Shown here piece after piece: positions 1 through 9,863 of a stretch of 64,000 nucleotides of DNA. This DNA comes from Variovorax sp. PBL-E5 (GTDB taxonomy: Bacteria; Pseudomonadota; Gammaproteobacteria; Burkholderiales; Burkholderiaceae_C). Location of the stretch: positions 496,001 to 560,000 of the forward strand of contig NZ_LR594671.1 of assembly GCF_901827185.1 (NCBI RefSeq), given 5' to 3'. The notes under the pieces are model-generated. The model was given only the letters and a program-made list of their open reading frames with translations. It searched no databases and was not told the origin of the DNA. Numbering within the stretch: position 1 is the stretch's first letter; each line of letters begins with the position of its first letter. The position numbers and the translations under genes were made by a program.

Positions 1-163
1 GGCAGATCGCGTCGACCCGCGTGAGCGGCATGTCGCCCTTGGCGAGCATGCGCTTGACGCTGGACTCGGCCATGTCGAGCGACTTGGCGAGATCCGCATA
101 GGTCATGCGGGCATTCTTGAGTTCGTTCTTCAGGGCCTGGACGAGGTCGACGGTGGTGCTCAT
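1..163 (-). CDS. XRE/Cro-type HTH regulator, 5' part only
   Basis: Only the first 54 codons lie in the window; the rest runs off the left edge. The N-terminus reads MSTTVDLVQALKNELK, followed by a helix-turn-helix pattern (YADLAKSLDMAESSVKRML, residues about 22-40) typical of Cro/C1-family DNA-binding domains. This is presumably a transcriptional regulator, but its target and C-terminal domain cannot be seen. It is transcribed divergently from the membrane hydrolase gene at 284; the 120-base gap between them would hold both promoters. Confidence 0.7.
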   Translation of the reverse strand, partial: MSTTVDLVQALKNELKNARMTYADLAKSLDMAESSVKRMLAKGDMPLTRVDAIC

Positions 164-283
164 GGGAAGAGTATTGCCTGTTGATACCAAGGGGCGTTGG
201 AAATTGCTCCGTATCGATTTTCGATGCCCGAGAGGGGGTTGGCAACCTACATTCCGCCCCACCGCCACCCCACGGAGTCCGCC

Positions 284-1129
284 ATGTCCCTGCTGTCTTC
301 CCTTTCCCGCCGCGAGCGCGGCCTGCTGTCCGTGTTCGCGTTGCTGACCTTGGTTGCGGTCGCCGGGCCGGATCTGCAAGCGACCGAACTGCCGCCGGCC
401 GTGTTCGCCGATACCCAGGCCTGGCACGGGCTGCCGAACGCGATGGATGTGCTCAGCAACCTGCCCTTCCTGGTCATCGGGCTCTGGGGCCTGCGCTGGC
501 TGCACTGGCTCGACCGGGCGCATGAAGACGTGCTGGATGCGGTGCCGCTGCCGCCATCGATGGTCCATCCGCCGGTCAATGCCCTCGATTGCGCCTGGAT
601 GTTCTTCGCCGGCCTGATCCTCACCGCCGCCGGCTCGGCCTTCTACCACCTGCAGCCCGACGACCTGCGCCTGGCGGCGGACCGCGCCGGCATGGCGGTC
701 GCCTTCGCGGGGCTGGTCGGCTTCGCCGTCTGCGAACGGGTCAGTGCACGCGCCGGCTGGCCGGCCGCGTGGTTCGTGCTGGCGGCCGGGCTGCTGGCGG
801 TGGGTGTCTGCGAGGAGACGGGCAACATGCTGCCATGGGGACTGGTCCAGTTCGGCGGCATGGCGCTGGTGCTGACGCTGGCGCTCGGCAGGCCGATGCA
901 TGGCGCGGTCGGGCTCAGGCTCGGCTGGGTGGTCTTCTTCTATGCGTTGGCGAAGTTCTTCGAGTTCTCGGACGGCGCGATCTTCCAGGCCACGCATCAG
1001 CTGGTATCCGGCCACACGCTCAAGCATCTGACGGCCGCGCTGGCGGGATTGCCCGTGCTCCATGCACTGCAGGCCATGGGTCGTCGGACGCTGCGGCACA
1101 ATCCGGGCGCGGCCGCAGTGACGGCCTGA
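284..1129 (+). CDS. CREST-superfamily (alkaline ceramidase-like) membrane protein
   Basis: 281 residues, almost all hydrophobic with about seven membrane segments. Three signatures of the CREST superfamily (alkaline ceramidases, PAQR receptors, Per1) are visible: a serine and histidine in GSAFYH (Ser118, His122), an aspartate in ADR (Asp133), and a C-terminal histidine pair in GHTLKH (His244, His248), with His238 nearby. In that superfamily these residues bind zinc and catalyse amide hydrolysis. The real substrate is unknown; a lipid amide is an inference from the family and from the acyltransferase/phosphatase genes just downstream. I chose the ATG at 284 because upstream in-frame residues do not look like a membrane-protein N-terminus. 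It lies 21 bases before the next gene. Confidence 0.65.
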   Translation: MSLLSSLSRRERGLLSVFALLTLVAVAGPDLQATELPPAVFADTQAWHGLPNAMDVLSNLPFLVIGLWGLRWLHWLDRAHEDVLDAVPLPPSMVHPPVNALDCAWMFFAGLILTAAGSAFYHLQPDDLRLAADRAGMAVAFAGLVGFAVCERVSARAGWPAAWFVLAAGLLAVGVCEETGNMLPWGLVQFGGMALVLTLALGRPMHGAVGLRLGWVVFFYALAKFFEFSDGAIFQATHQLVSGHTLKHLTAALAGLPVLHALQAMGRRTLRHNPGAAAVTA

Positions 1130-1150
1130 GGAACCCGCAAGGGCATTCGC

Positions 1151-3103
1151 ATGACCATCCCTGCCGACGCTTCCCTCGTCCTCGCGCCCGACGCGCCGGC
1201 GCACGCCAACCAGTTCGCGTTGCTGGGGCAGCGACGCTTCGCACCCTTCTTCTGGACCCAGTTCGCGGGCGCGGCCAACGACAACCTGTTCAAGTTCGCC
1301 TTCACGGTGATGGTGACCTACCAACTCCAGCTCGGCTGGATGCCGCCGGCGATGGCGGGGTTGGCGATCGGTGCGCTCTTCATCCTGCCCTTCCTGCTTT
1401 TCTCCGCGACCTCGGGCCAGCTCACCGACAAGTACGACAAGACGAAGATGATCCGCTTCGTGAAGAACCTCGAGATCGTGATCATGGGGATCGCGGCCTG
1501 GGGCTTCATGCGTGCGGATGCCGCGGTGCTGCTGGGCTGTGTGTTCCTGATGGGGCTGCATTCGACACTCTTCGGTCCGGTCAAGTACGCCTACCTGCCG
1601 CAGGTGCTGGAGGCGCACGAACTCACCGGCGGCAACGGCGTGGTCGAGATGGGGACCTTCGTCGCCATCCTGCTCGGGCAGGTGGCCGGCGGCCTCCTGG
1701 TCGCGGTGCCGCAGATCGGCCATACCGCGGTGGCGGTGGCCTGTGTGCTGCTGGCGCTGGCGGGGCGCGGCGTGGCGCAGGCAATCCCGCGCACCCCGGC
1801 CACCGACCCGGGCCTGCGAATCAACTGGAATCCCGTCAGCGAAACCTGGCACAACCTGAAGCTCGCCCACGGCAACCTGGTGGTCTTCCGCTCGCTGCTC
1901 GGCATCTCGTGGATGTGGTTCTTCGGTGCCGTGTTCCTGAGCCAGTTCCCGAGCTTCGCCAAGGAAGTGCTGCATGGGGACGAGCAGGTGGCATCGCTGC
2001 TGCTGGTGGTGTTCTCGGTCGGCATCGGCATCGGCTCGCTGCTGTGCGAGACGCTGAGCCGGCGCCAGGTGGAGATCGGCCTGGTGCCGCTGGGCGCGAT
2101 CGGCATGAGCGTGTTCGCCATCGACCTGTATTTCGCCTCGCGCGCGCTGCCTGCCTCGGCGGAGATGGGGCTCGGTGCCTTCGTCGGCCGCTCGGCGCAC
2201 TGGCATGTGATGGCCGATCTCGGCCTGCTGTCCCTCTTCGCGGGGCTCTACAGCGTGCCGATGTATGCGCTGATCCAGCTGCGCAGCCAGGCCACGCACC
2301 GGGCGCGGATCATCGCGGCCAACAACATCCTCAACGCGCTGTTCATGATCGCCAGCGCGGTCATTGCCGGCGCGCTGCTGAAGGCTGGCTTCACCGTGCC
2401 GCAGATCTTTCTTTTCACCGGCATCGCCAACGCCGTGGTCGCGTTCTACATCTTCATGCTGATGCCCGAGTACCTGCTGCGCTTCGTGGCCTGGGTGCTG
2501 ACGCGCTTCGTCTACCGCTTCGACGTCCGGGGCAGCGAGCACATCCCGATCGAAGGGCCCGCAGTGCTGGTGTGCAACCACGTGAGCTTCATCGATGCGG
2601 TGTTGCTGATGGCGGCGAGCCCGCGGCCGATCCGCTTCCTCATGGACCACCAGATCTTCCGGGTGCCCGTGCTCGGCGGGCTGTTCCGGCTGGCGAAGGC
2701 CATTCCGATCGCGCCGCAGAAGGAAGACCCCGCGGCGTACGAAGCCGCCTTCGCGCAGGCCGTGCAGGTGCTGCGCGAGGGTGACCTGCTGGCCATCTTC
2801 CCCGAAGGCGCGATCACGCGCGACGGCCAGCTGCAGCCGTTCAAGGGCGGCGTGATGAAGATCCTCGACGGCGCGCGGGCGCAAGGCCTCGAGGTACCCG
2901 CGGTCCCGATGGCACTGACCAACCTCTGGGGTTCGTACTTCAGCCGCGTCGAGGTCCGCGGCGGGCAGAACGTGGCGATGGTGCGTCCGTTCCGGCGCGG
3001 CTGGTTCAGCCGTGTCGGGCTCCACGTCGGCAGCGCGATGCGGCCGGCCGACGTCGCGCCCGATGCGCTCCAGGCGCGCGTGAGCGGACTCCTGAGCACC
3101 TGA
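1151..3103 (+). CDS. LplT-like MFS transporter fused to PlsC-type acyltransferase
   Basis: 650 residues in two parts. Residues about 25-440 form a 12-helix major-facilitator domain like the lysophospholipid flippase LplT (note FAGAANDNLFKF near the start). Residues about 455-640 form a PlsC/LPLAT acyltransferase with the motif NHVSFIDA (HX4D) and FPEGAITRDG. The usual partner, an acyl-ACP synthetase domain as in Aas or the three-part fusions, is absent; the protein ends soon after the acyltransferase. Expected role: import or flipping of a lysophospholipid across the inner membrane and its re-acylation. Its stop codon overlaps the next start (TGATG), so it is translationally coupled to the PAP2 phosphatase. 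Confidence 0.85.
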   Translation: MTIPADASLVLAPDAPAHANQFALLGQRRFAPFFWTQFAGAANDNLFKFAFTVMVTYQLQLGWMPPAMAGLAIGALFILPFLLFSATSGQLTDKYDKTKMIRFVKNLEIVIMGIAAWGFMRADAAVLLGCVFLMGLHSTLFGPVKYAYLPQVLEAHELTGGNGVVEMGTFVAILLGQVAGGLLVAVPQIGHTAVAVACVLLALAGRGVAQAIPRTPATDPGLRINWNPVSETWHNLKLAHGNLVVFRSLLGISWMWFFGAVFLSQFPSFAKEVLHGDEQVASLLLVVFSVGIGIGSLLCETLSRRQVEIGLVPLGAIGMSVFAIDLYFASRALPASAEMGLGAFVGRSAHWHVMADLGLLSLFAGLYSVPMYALIQLRSQATHRARIIAANNILNALFMIASAVIAGALLKAGFTVPQIFLFTGIANAVVAFYIFMLMPEYLLRFVAWVLTRFVYRFDVRGSEHIPIEGPAVLVCNHVSFIDAVLLMAASPRPIRFLMDHQIFRVPVLGGLFRLAKAIPIAPQKEDPAAYEAAFAQAVQVLREGDLLAIFPEGAITRDGQLQPFKGGVMKILDGARAQGLEVPAVPMALTNLWGSYFSRVEVRGGQNVAMVRPFRRGWFSRVGLHVGSAMRPADVAPDALQARVSGLLST

Positions 3104-3762
3104 TGGCGTTGCCGTTTCCGGTCGGGTTCTGGCAGGTCGTCACCTGGTTCGGCGACAGCGGATTCCTGCTGCCCGCCGGTTTGTGGATCGCGGTGTGGCT
3201 CGGCATTCGGCGCAAGACCCGGCCGACCGCGCTGATCTGGATCCTGCTGTTCGGTTTCGGCGGCGCCATGATCGCCGCATCCAAGATCGCGTTCATGGGT
3301 TGGGGCATCGGCAGCGCGACCTTCAACTTCACGGGCTTCAGCGGCCACACGGCGCTGTCTGCCAGCGTCTGGCCGGTCGCGTGCTGGCTCACGGCTTCGC
3401 ACTGGGAGCACCGCGTGCGCGTGACGGCGGCCTCGCTCGGCCTGCTGTTCGCGATGCTCATCGGCCTCTCGCGGCTCGCGCTCTATGCGCATTCCAAATC
3501 CGAAGTGGTGGCGGGCTTCGCGCTCGGTCTCGCTGTCAGCGGATGCTTTCTCTGGCTGCAGCACCGGCGGCCGCATCCGCGATTGAACTGGACGCTGGTG
3601 CTGGTCAGCCTGGCCACACCGATGATCTTCCTGCAGCCCGGGACGCCCGCGCCGGCCCAGGACGCGCTCGAACTGATCGCGATCCGTCTGGCGGGCACCG
3701 AGCGGGCGTTCACGCGCGATGACCTGCTGGCCCGGCGCCAGCTGCATTCGAGTATCAAATAG
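3103..3762 (+). CDS. PAP2-family membrane phosphatase
   Basis: 219 residues with five or six membrane segments. Two of the three PAP2 phosphatase motifs are present: SGHTALS (Ser80-His82) and SRLALYAHSKSE (Ser123, Arg124, His130). The last residue of the SRX5HX3D motif is Glu134 instead of Asp, and the first motif (KX6RP) is not recognisable, so it is a divergent member. PAP2 enzymes remove phosphate from lipid phosphates such as phosphatidate or undecaprenyl pyrophosphate at the membrane. The start overlaps the stop of the LplT-PlsC gene by one base, pointing to joint work in phospholipid turnover (phosphatidate as the shared intermediate is inference). Confidence 0.75.
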   Translation: MALPFPVGFWQVVTWFGDSGFLLPAGLWIAVWLGIRRKTRPTALIWILLFGFGGAMIAASKIAFMGWGIGSATFNFTGFSGHTALSASVWPVACWLTASHWEHRVRVTAASLGLLFAMLIGLSRLALYAHSKSEVVAGFALGLAVSGCFLWLQHRRPHPRLNWTLVLVSLATPMIFLQPGTPAPAQDALELIAIRLAGTERAFTRDDLLARRQLHSSIK

Positions 3763-3865
3763 GGATACTGCCAGCGTTGTAGATCGCCACCGGTGCACTT
3801 ATCTGCACCTTTGCGGCGGACTGCGAACCATCATTCGCGCTCCTTCACTACGCCGCGAGGCACGC

Positions 3866-4351
3866 ATGCAATCCTCATCTTTCGCCACATCCATTCAGCG
3901 CGATACGCGCGCCTGGCAGGCCCAGGTCTGGGTCTCGTTCGGGCTCGCCGGTTTCCTCTGCGCGACCGGTCTGGCCTGGCTGCCGGGCGCCACGCTGGAG
4001 CGCGCGTTCATGGTGATGGGCTACGTGTTCTGCCTGTCGGCGGCCTTCGTGCTGGCGAAGTTTGTGCGCGACAGCCAGCGCGGCGCCATTCCCGGCGCCG
4101 GCGATACGCCGATGTGGAAGCTGGTGGTGTGGGGCGGCTTCCTCACCGCCATGGGGCTGACCGGCTGGGGGTTGCTGCGGATGGAGATCAGCGAAACCTA
4201 CCGTGCCTTCCTCGGCGTCAGCTGGCTGTTCCTGATCAGCAGTGCGTTCACGCTCGCCAAGACGCTGCGTGATCGCCATGAGGCCGATCTTGCCGAGGCG
4301 CGCGTGCAGGGGCGCCGTGAAGGCCGCCTCGAAGCCGCACAAGACGAATGA
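3866..4351 (+). CDS. YiaA/YiaB-family inner membrane protein
   Basis: 161 residues with two repeated two-helix units: residues about 12-60 and about 83-135. Each ends in a helix of the form FxLAKxxRD (AFVLAKFVRD, AFTLAKTLRD), which matches the YiaA/B two-helix domain. The C-terminal 25 residues are charged and probably cytoplasmic. The molecular role of the family is unknown; some members are linked to stress responses. The ATG at 3866 was chosen over an earlier in-frame start because the upstream residues are cysteine- and arginine-rich and unlike the family. It leads a four-gene run (to 6828) of membrane or exported proteins. Confidence 0.65.
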   Translation: MQSSSFATSIQRDTRAWQAQVWVSFGLAGFLCATGLAWLPGATLERAFMVMGYVFCLSAAFVLAKFVRDSQRGAIPGAGDTPMWKLVVWGGFLTAMGLTGWGLLRMEISETYRAFLGVSWLFLISSAFTLAKTLRDRHEADLAEARVQGRREGRLEAAQDE

Positions 4352-4362
4352 GGGGCCGCATC

Positions 4363-4830
4363 ATGATCAACAAGTCCCTCATCGCTCTGGCTGTCTGGAT
4401 GGCGGCGTGTTTCGCGGCCGGCAGCCTTGTCGCACCGCTCAGCGCCCACGCGCAAAGCGAAGCCTCGGTCGGGCTCTCGCTGATGCCGGTCGCGTCGGTG
4501 GTCGGCGCTGCCTCGGCGACCGGGGCTGCGGCGGGCGCCGTGGTGGCGCTCCCTGCGGCGCTCTCGGTCGGCGGCGCGGCGCTGTCGGTGGTCGCCGTCG
4601 AAAGCGTGGAGGAGGGCACGGTCTACGTGCTCGAACGCGCCTCGGACGGTGCGCGGGCCAGCATTCGGCTGACGGGCCGCGCGGCCCATGCGGCTTCGGT
4701 CGGCGTCGGCTCGGCGGTCGCGATCAGCGTGATCGGCACCGGCGTCGTGCTGTCGGCGGCGGGCGAGGTGCTGGCCTTCATCCCCAACGCGATCGGCCGC
4801 GCACTGCTCTACGACGAGAGGCTGTCGTGA
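4363..4830 (+). CDS. Exported small hydrophobic protein, unknown function
   Basis: 155 residues starting with a clear signal peptide (MINKSLIALAVWMAACFA, cleavage after SAHAQ-like AHA at about residue 30). The mature part is rich in Ala, Val, Gly and Ser and has two long apolar stretches around a short polar section (VYVLERASDGARASIRLT). I chose the ATG at 4363, which has AGGGG seven bases upstream, over the one at 4348 that overlaps the previous stop. No family recognised with confidence. The stop overlaps the GTG start of the DUF2145 gene (GTGA), so the two are co-translated and their products probably act together in the envelope. Confidence 0.6.
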   Translation: MINKSLIALAVWMAACFAAGSLVAPLSAHAQSEASVGLSLMPVASVVGAASATGAAAGAVVALPAALSVGGAALSVVAVESVEEGTVYVLERASDGARASIRLTGRAAHAASVGVGSAVAISVIGTGVVLSAAGEVLAFIPNAIGRALLYDERLS

Positions 4831-5711
4831 AGCGCATCCCGACCAACTTCGGCCCCTACGAGGCCGAGACCCAGGCCCACGTGCCGCGAGCGCGGCGTCT
4901 GCTGAAGACGACGCTGCAGATCACCGCCACGGTGGCGGCCGTGATCCTGGCGAGCATCTTCCTGTTCCCGCTCAACGCGCACGCCGGCCGGTCGTGCGAG
5001 CAGGTGAGGCCGAGTGCCGCCGCGATCGCCAAGGGCATGGCGCTCGCACAGCGCACGTCCGAGGCGCTCGATGCGAGCGGCGCGCGCGTGGTGCTGCTGG
5101 CCCGCGCCGGGCAGGACCTGAGCAAGTACGGCCTGCGCTATTCGCACGTCGGATGGGCCTACAAGACCGAGGCGGGGCCGTGGCGCGTGGTGCACAAGCT
5201 CAACCAGTGCGGCACTGCGGTGGCCGAGGTCTATCGCCAGGGGCTGGGCCAATTCTTCCTCGACGATCCCTGGCGCTACGAGACCGCGTGGTCTGTGCCG
5301 ACGCCGGCCGTGCAGGCCCAGATGCTGGCCGCGCTCAACGAGACACCGGCGCGCATCACCCGGCTGCATGTCGAGCCCTACAGCATCGTGAGCTATGTCT
5401 GGGGCCGCAAATACCAGCAGTCGAACCAGTGGGCCATCGAGACGATGGCCGCCGCCATGGAGCCCGCCACCATCCGCACGCGCGAACAGGCGCAGGCCTG
5501 GCTGCAGTTCAAGGGCTACGAGCCGACCACGCTGAAGCTCGGCCCGCTCGCGCGGCTCGGCGGACGCATCAGCGCGGCCAACGTCACCTTCGACGATCAT
5601 CCGAACGAGAAGCGCTTTGCCGATCGCATCGAAACGGTGACGGCCGACTCGGTGTTCGAATGGCTGCCGCGCGCCGGACTCGGCGCCGCGCCGGTGGTGC
5701 TCGGCCTGTAG
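4827..5711 (+). CDS. DUF2145 family exported protein
   Basis: 294 residues with a GTG start overlapping the previous stop. A basic N-terminus precedes a membrane segment/signal peptide (about residues 25-55, ending in AHAG). The body has conserved-looking blocks RAGQDLSKYGLRYSHVGW (about 93-110) and HKLNQCGT (about 126-133). The pairing of a Cys with a His in such blocks recalls papain-like amidases of the envelope, but no catalytic assignment can be made by eye. The DUF2145 name is from recall of the family pattern. Its neighbours (an unknown exported protein upstream, a zinc-ribbon membrane protein downstream) suggest an envelope function. Confidence 0.65.
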   Translation: MKRIPTNFGPYEAETQAHVPRARRLLKTTLQITATVAAVILASIFLFPLNAHAGRSCEQVRPSAAAIAKGMALAQRTSEALDASGARVVLLARAGQDLSKYGLRYSHVGWAYKTEAGPWRVVHKLNQCGTAVAEVYRQGLGQFFLDDPWRYETAWSVPTPAVQAQMLAALNETPARITRLHVEPYSIVSYVWGRKYQQSNQWAIETMAAAMEPATIRTREQAQAWLQFKGYEPTTLKLGPLARLGGRISAANVTFDDHPNEKRFADRIETVTADSVFEWLPRAGLGAAPVVLGL

Positions 5712-5748
5712 CGCGCACCGTCATGCAATCCCTGTCAGGAGGAACGAG

Positions 5749-6828
5749 ATGAGCAAGTCCTTGCGGCTTTCGGAAAAATGGTTTCGACGCGGTCTGTGGC
5801 TGGTGGCGCTGGCCTTCGCCGGCTTCCTGATCGGCCTCGGCAGCACGATCGTGGGCGATCTGCCACGGGTCGAGCGCACGCTCGGGCCCAAGGACTTCAT
5901 CGATCGATCGGCCGCCGACCCTTTGCGCGCCACCATCACCGCGGCCGAGCGCAGCGGGCAGCAGGCCGAGCGCGAACAGGCCGAGCTGAAGCTCACGGCC
6001 GCACGACAGGCCAGCCGCGCGGCGCGCGAAACCTTCGCGAACTGGCTCGCGACGCGCCATGCCACCGCGCAGCCGGACCAGGATGGCGAACTGATCGCGC
6101 GCACCAAAGCGCTGGATGCGCTCAAGCAGAAGGAGGACGAGGCCCAGCGCGATCTGGGCGCGCAGAACCAGATCGCGCTCGATGCGCGGCAATCGCAGCA
6201 GCAGGCGCAACAGAAGCTCGCGGTGCTCGAGGACGAGGCCAATGTCCGGCTGGAGGCCGAGAACCGCCGCGTCGAGCTGCGCGTGTTCGGCTATCGCCTC
6301 GCGCTCACGCTGCCGCTCCTGGTCGTCGCCGGCTGGCTGTTCGTGCGCAAGCGCAAGAGCCAGTACTGGCCCTTCGTCTGGGGCTTCATCTACTTCGCGC
6401 TGTTCGCCTTCTTCGTCGAGCTGGTGCCCTACCTGCCGAGCTATGGCGGCTATGTCCGGTACGTGGTCGGCATCGTGCTGACCGTGCTCGTCGGGCGCTA
6501 TGCCATCGTCGCGCTCAACCGCTACCTCGCGCGCCAGAAGCTGGCCGAGGCGCAACCGGACCTGGTGCGCCGCGAAGAACTGGGCTACGACACGGCGCTC
6601 GCGCGCCTGGCCAAGGGCGTGTGCCCGGGCTGCGAGCGGCCGGTGGATCTGAAGAACACCGAGATCGATTTCTGCCCGCACTGCGGCATCGGCCTGTTCG
6701 ACCATTGCCGCGTGTGCACGGCGCGCAAGAGCGCCTTCTCGCGCTTCTGCCATGCCTGCGGCACGGCGGCCGATGCGCCGGGCGCGCCGGAGCTTCCGGC
6801 TCAGGTCCAGCCGGCGTCGACCACGTAG
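5749..6828 (+). CDS. Membrane protein with coiled coil and C-terminal double zinc ribbon
   Basis: 359 residues. A membrane helix (about 14-36) is followed by a long charged, Gln/Ala/Glu-rich coiled coil (about 60-180), three more membrane helices (about 184-265), and a cytoplasmic tail with four CXXC-type pairs: CPGCERP, CPHCGIG, CRVCTA and CHACGTA (about 288-340). This is a double zinc ribbon. Exact function unknown; such tails usually mediate protein contacts. A strong AGGAGG at 5737-5742, six bases before the ATG, fixes the start. The 3' end overlaps the convergent SDR gene by 28 bases. Confidence 0.65.
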   Translation: MSKSLRLSEKWFRRGLWLVALAFAGFLIGLGSTIVGDLPRVERTLGPKDFIDRSAADPLRATITAAERSGQQAEREQAELKLTAARQASRAARETFANWLATRHATAQPDQDGELIARTKALDALKQKEDEAQRDLGAQNQIALDARQSQQQAQQKLAVLEDEANVRLEAENRRVELRVFGYRLALTLPLLVVAGWLFVRKRKSQYWPFVWGFIYFALFAFFVELVPYLPSYGGYVRYVVGIVLTVLVGRYAIVALNRYLARQKLAEAQPDLVRREELGYDTALARLAKGVCPGCERPVDLKNTEIDFCPHCGIGLFDHCRVCTARKSAFSRFCHACGTAADAPGAPELPAQVQPASTT

Positions 6829-7580
6829 TCCTGCGCGGTGCACATCTTCGAATCGTCGGCCGCGAGGAACAGCGCCATGCTCGCGATGTCCTCGGCCATC
6901 ACCCGGCCCGGCAGGCACTGGGCCGCGTCGATCTGCGCTTCCGATTCGGGCTTGACCCACAGGCGCAGCTGGCGCTCGGTCATGACCCAGCCCGGCACGA
7001 TCGAATTGACGCGGATGTTCTGCTTGCCGAGGTCGCGCGCGAGCGAACGCGTGAGCCCGCGCGCAGCCGCCTTGCAGGCCTGGTACACCGGATAGCCGGC
7101 GCCCTTGATCATCCAGCTGATCGAGCCGAAATTGATGATCGATCCGCCGCCGAGCGCGCGCATGTCGGGTGCGACCGCTTGCGCGGCGAAGAACTGGTGC
7201 TTGAAGTTGACGGCCACGAGACGGTCGAAGTCGTCGCTCGTGACATCGGCCATCTCGTGGCGCCGGTCGTTGGCCGCGTTGTTGAGCAGCACGGCGATCG
7301 GCCCGAAGTGCTGGCGCACGGCATCGATCGCGGCCTGGAATGCGGGCACATCGGTCACGTCGCATTGACAGAACAGCGGTGCGTTCGTTGCGGCCAGTTC
7401 GGTTGCCAATGCGTGGCCCGCGGCCGCGTCGAGATCGCAGAAGCCGACGCGCGCGCCCTGCGCATGGAAGAAGCGCACCAGCGTCTCGCCGATGCCGGAG
7501 GCGCCGCCGGAGATGAACACGGTGCGTCCCGACAGCGATGGATAGCGCGCCGAAGCCGAGGAGGTGGTGGATGCGGTCAT
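6801..7580 (-). CDS. Short-chain dehydrogenase/reductase (classical SDR)
   Basis: 259 residues. The Rossmann dinucleotide motif GGASGIG (about 20-26) and an NNAA motif are present, and the catalytic set is Ser in INFGSISW with YQACK (YxxxK). The C-terminus (YVVDAGWT) is normal for the family. Substrate unknown. It lies 20 bases after tgt on the same strand and may ride on the queA-tgt transcript, although it has no obvious link to queuosine synthesis. The ATG at 7580 gives the standard length; a longer in-frame extension would run into tgt. Confidence 0.85.
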   Translation of the reverse strand: MTASTTSSASARYPSLSGRTVFISGGASGIGETLVRFFHAQGARVGFCDLDAAAGHALATELAATNAPLFCQCDVTDVPAFQAAIDAVRQHFGPIAVLLNNAANDRRHEMADVTSDDFDRLVAVNFKHQFFAAQAVAPDMRALGGGSIINFGSISWMIKGAGYPVYQACKAAARGLTRSLARDLGKQNIRVNSIVPGWVMTERQLRLWVKPESEAQIDAAQCLPGRVMAEDIASMALFLAADDSKMCTAQDYVVDAGWT

Positions 7581-7600
7581 GGCGAAGATTCTGATCCGGA

Positions 7601-9816
<2,216 letters not shown>

Positions 9817-9863
9817 GCTGCTCGAGGGTCGGACGGACCCGTGCCAAGTGCCAGAATTGTCCC

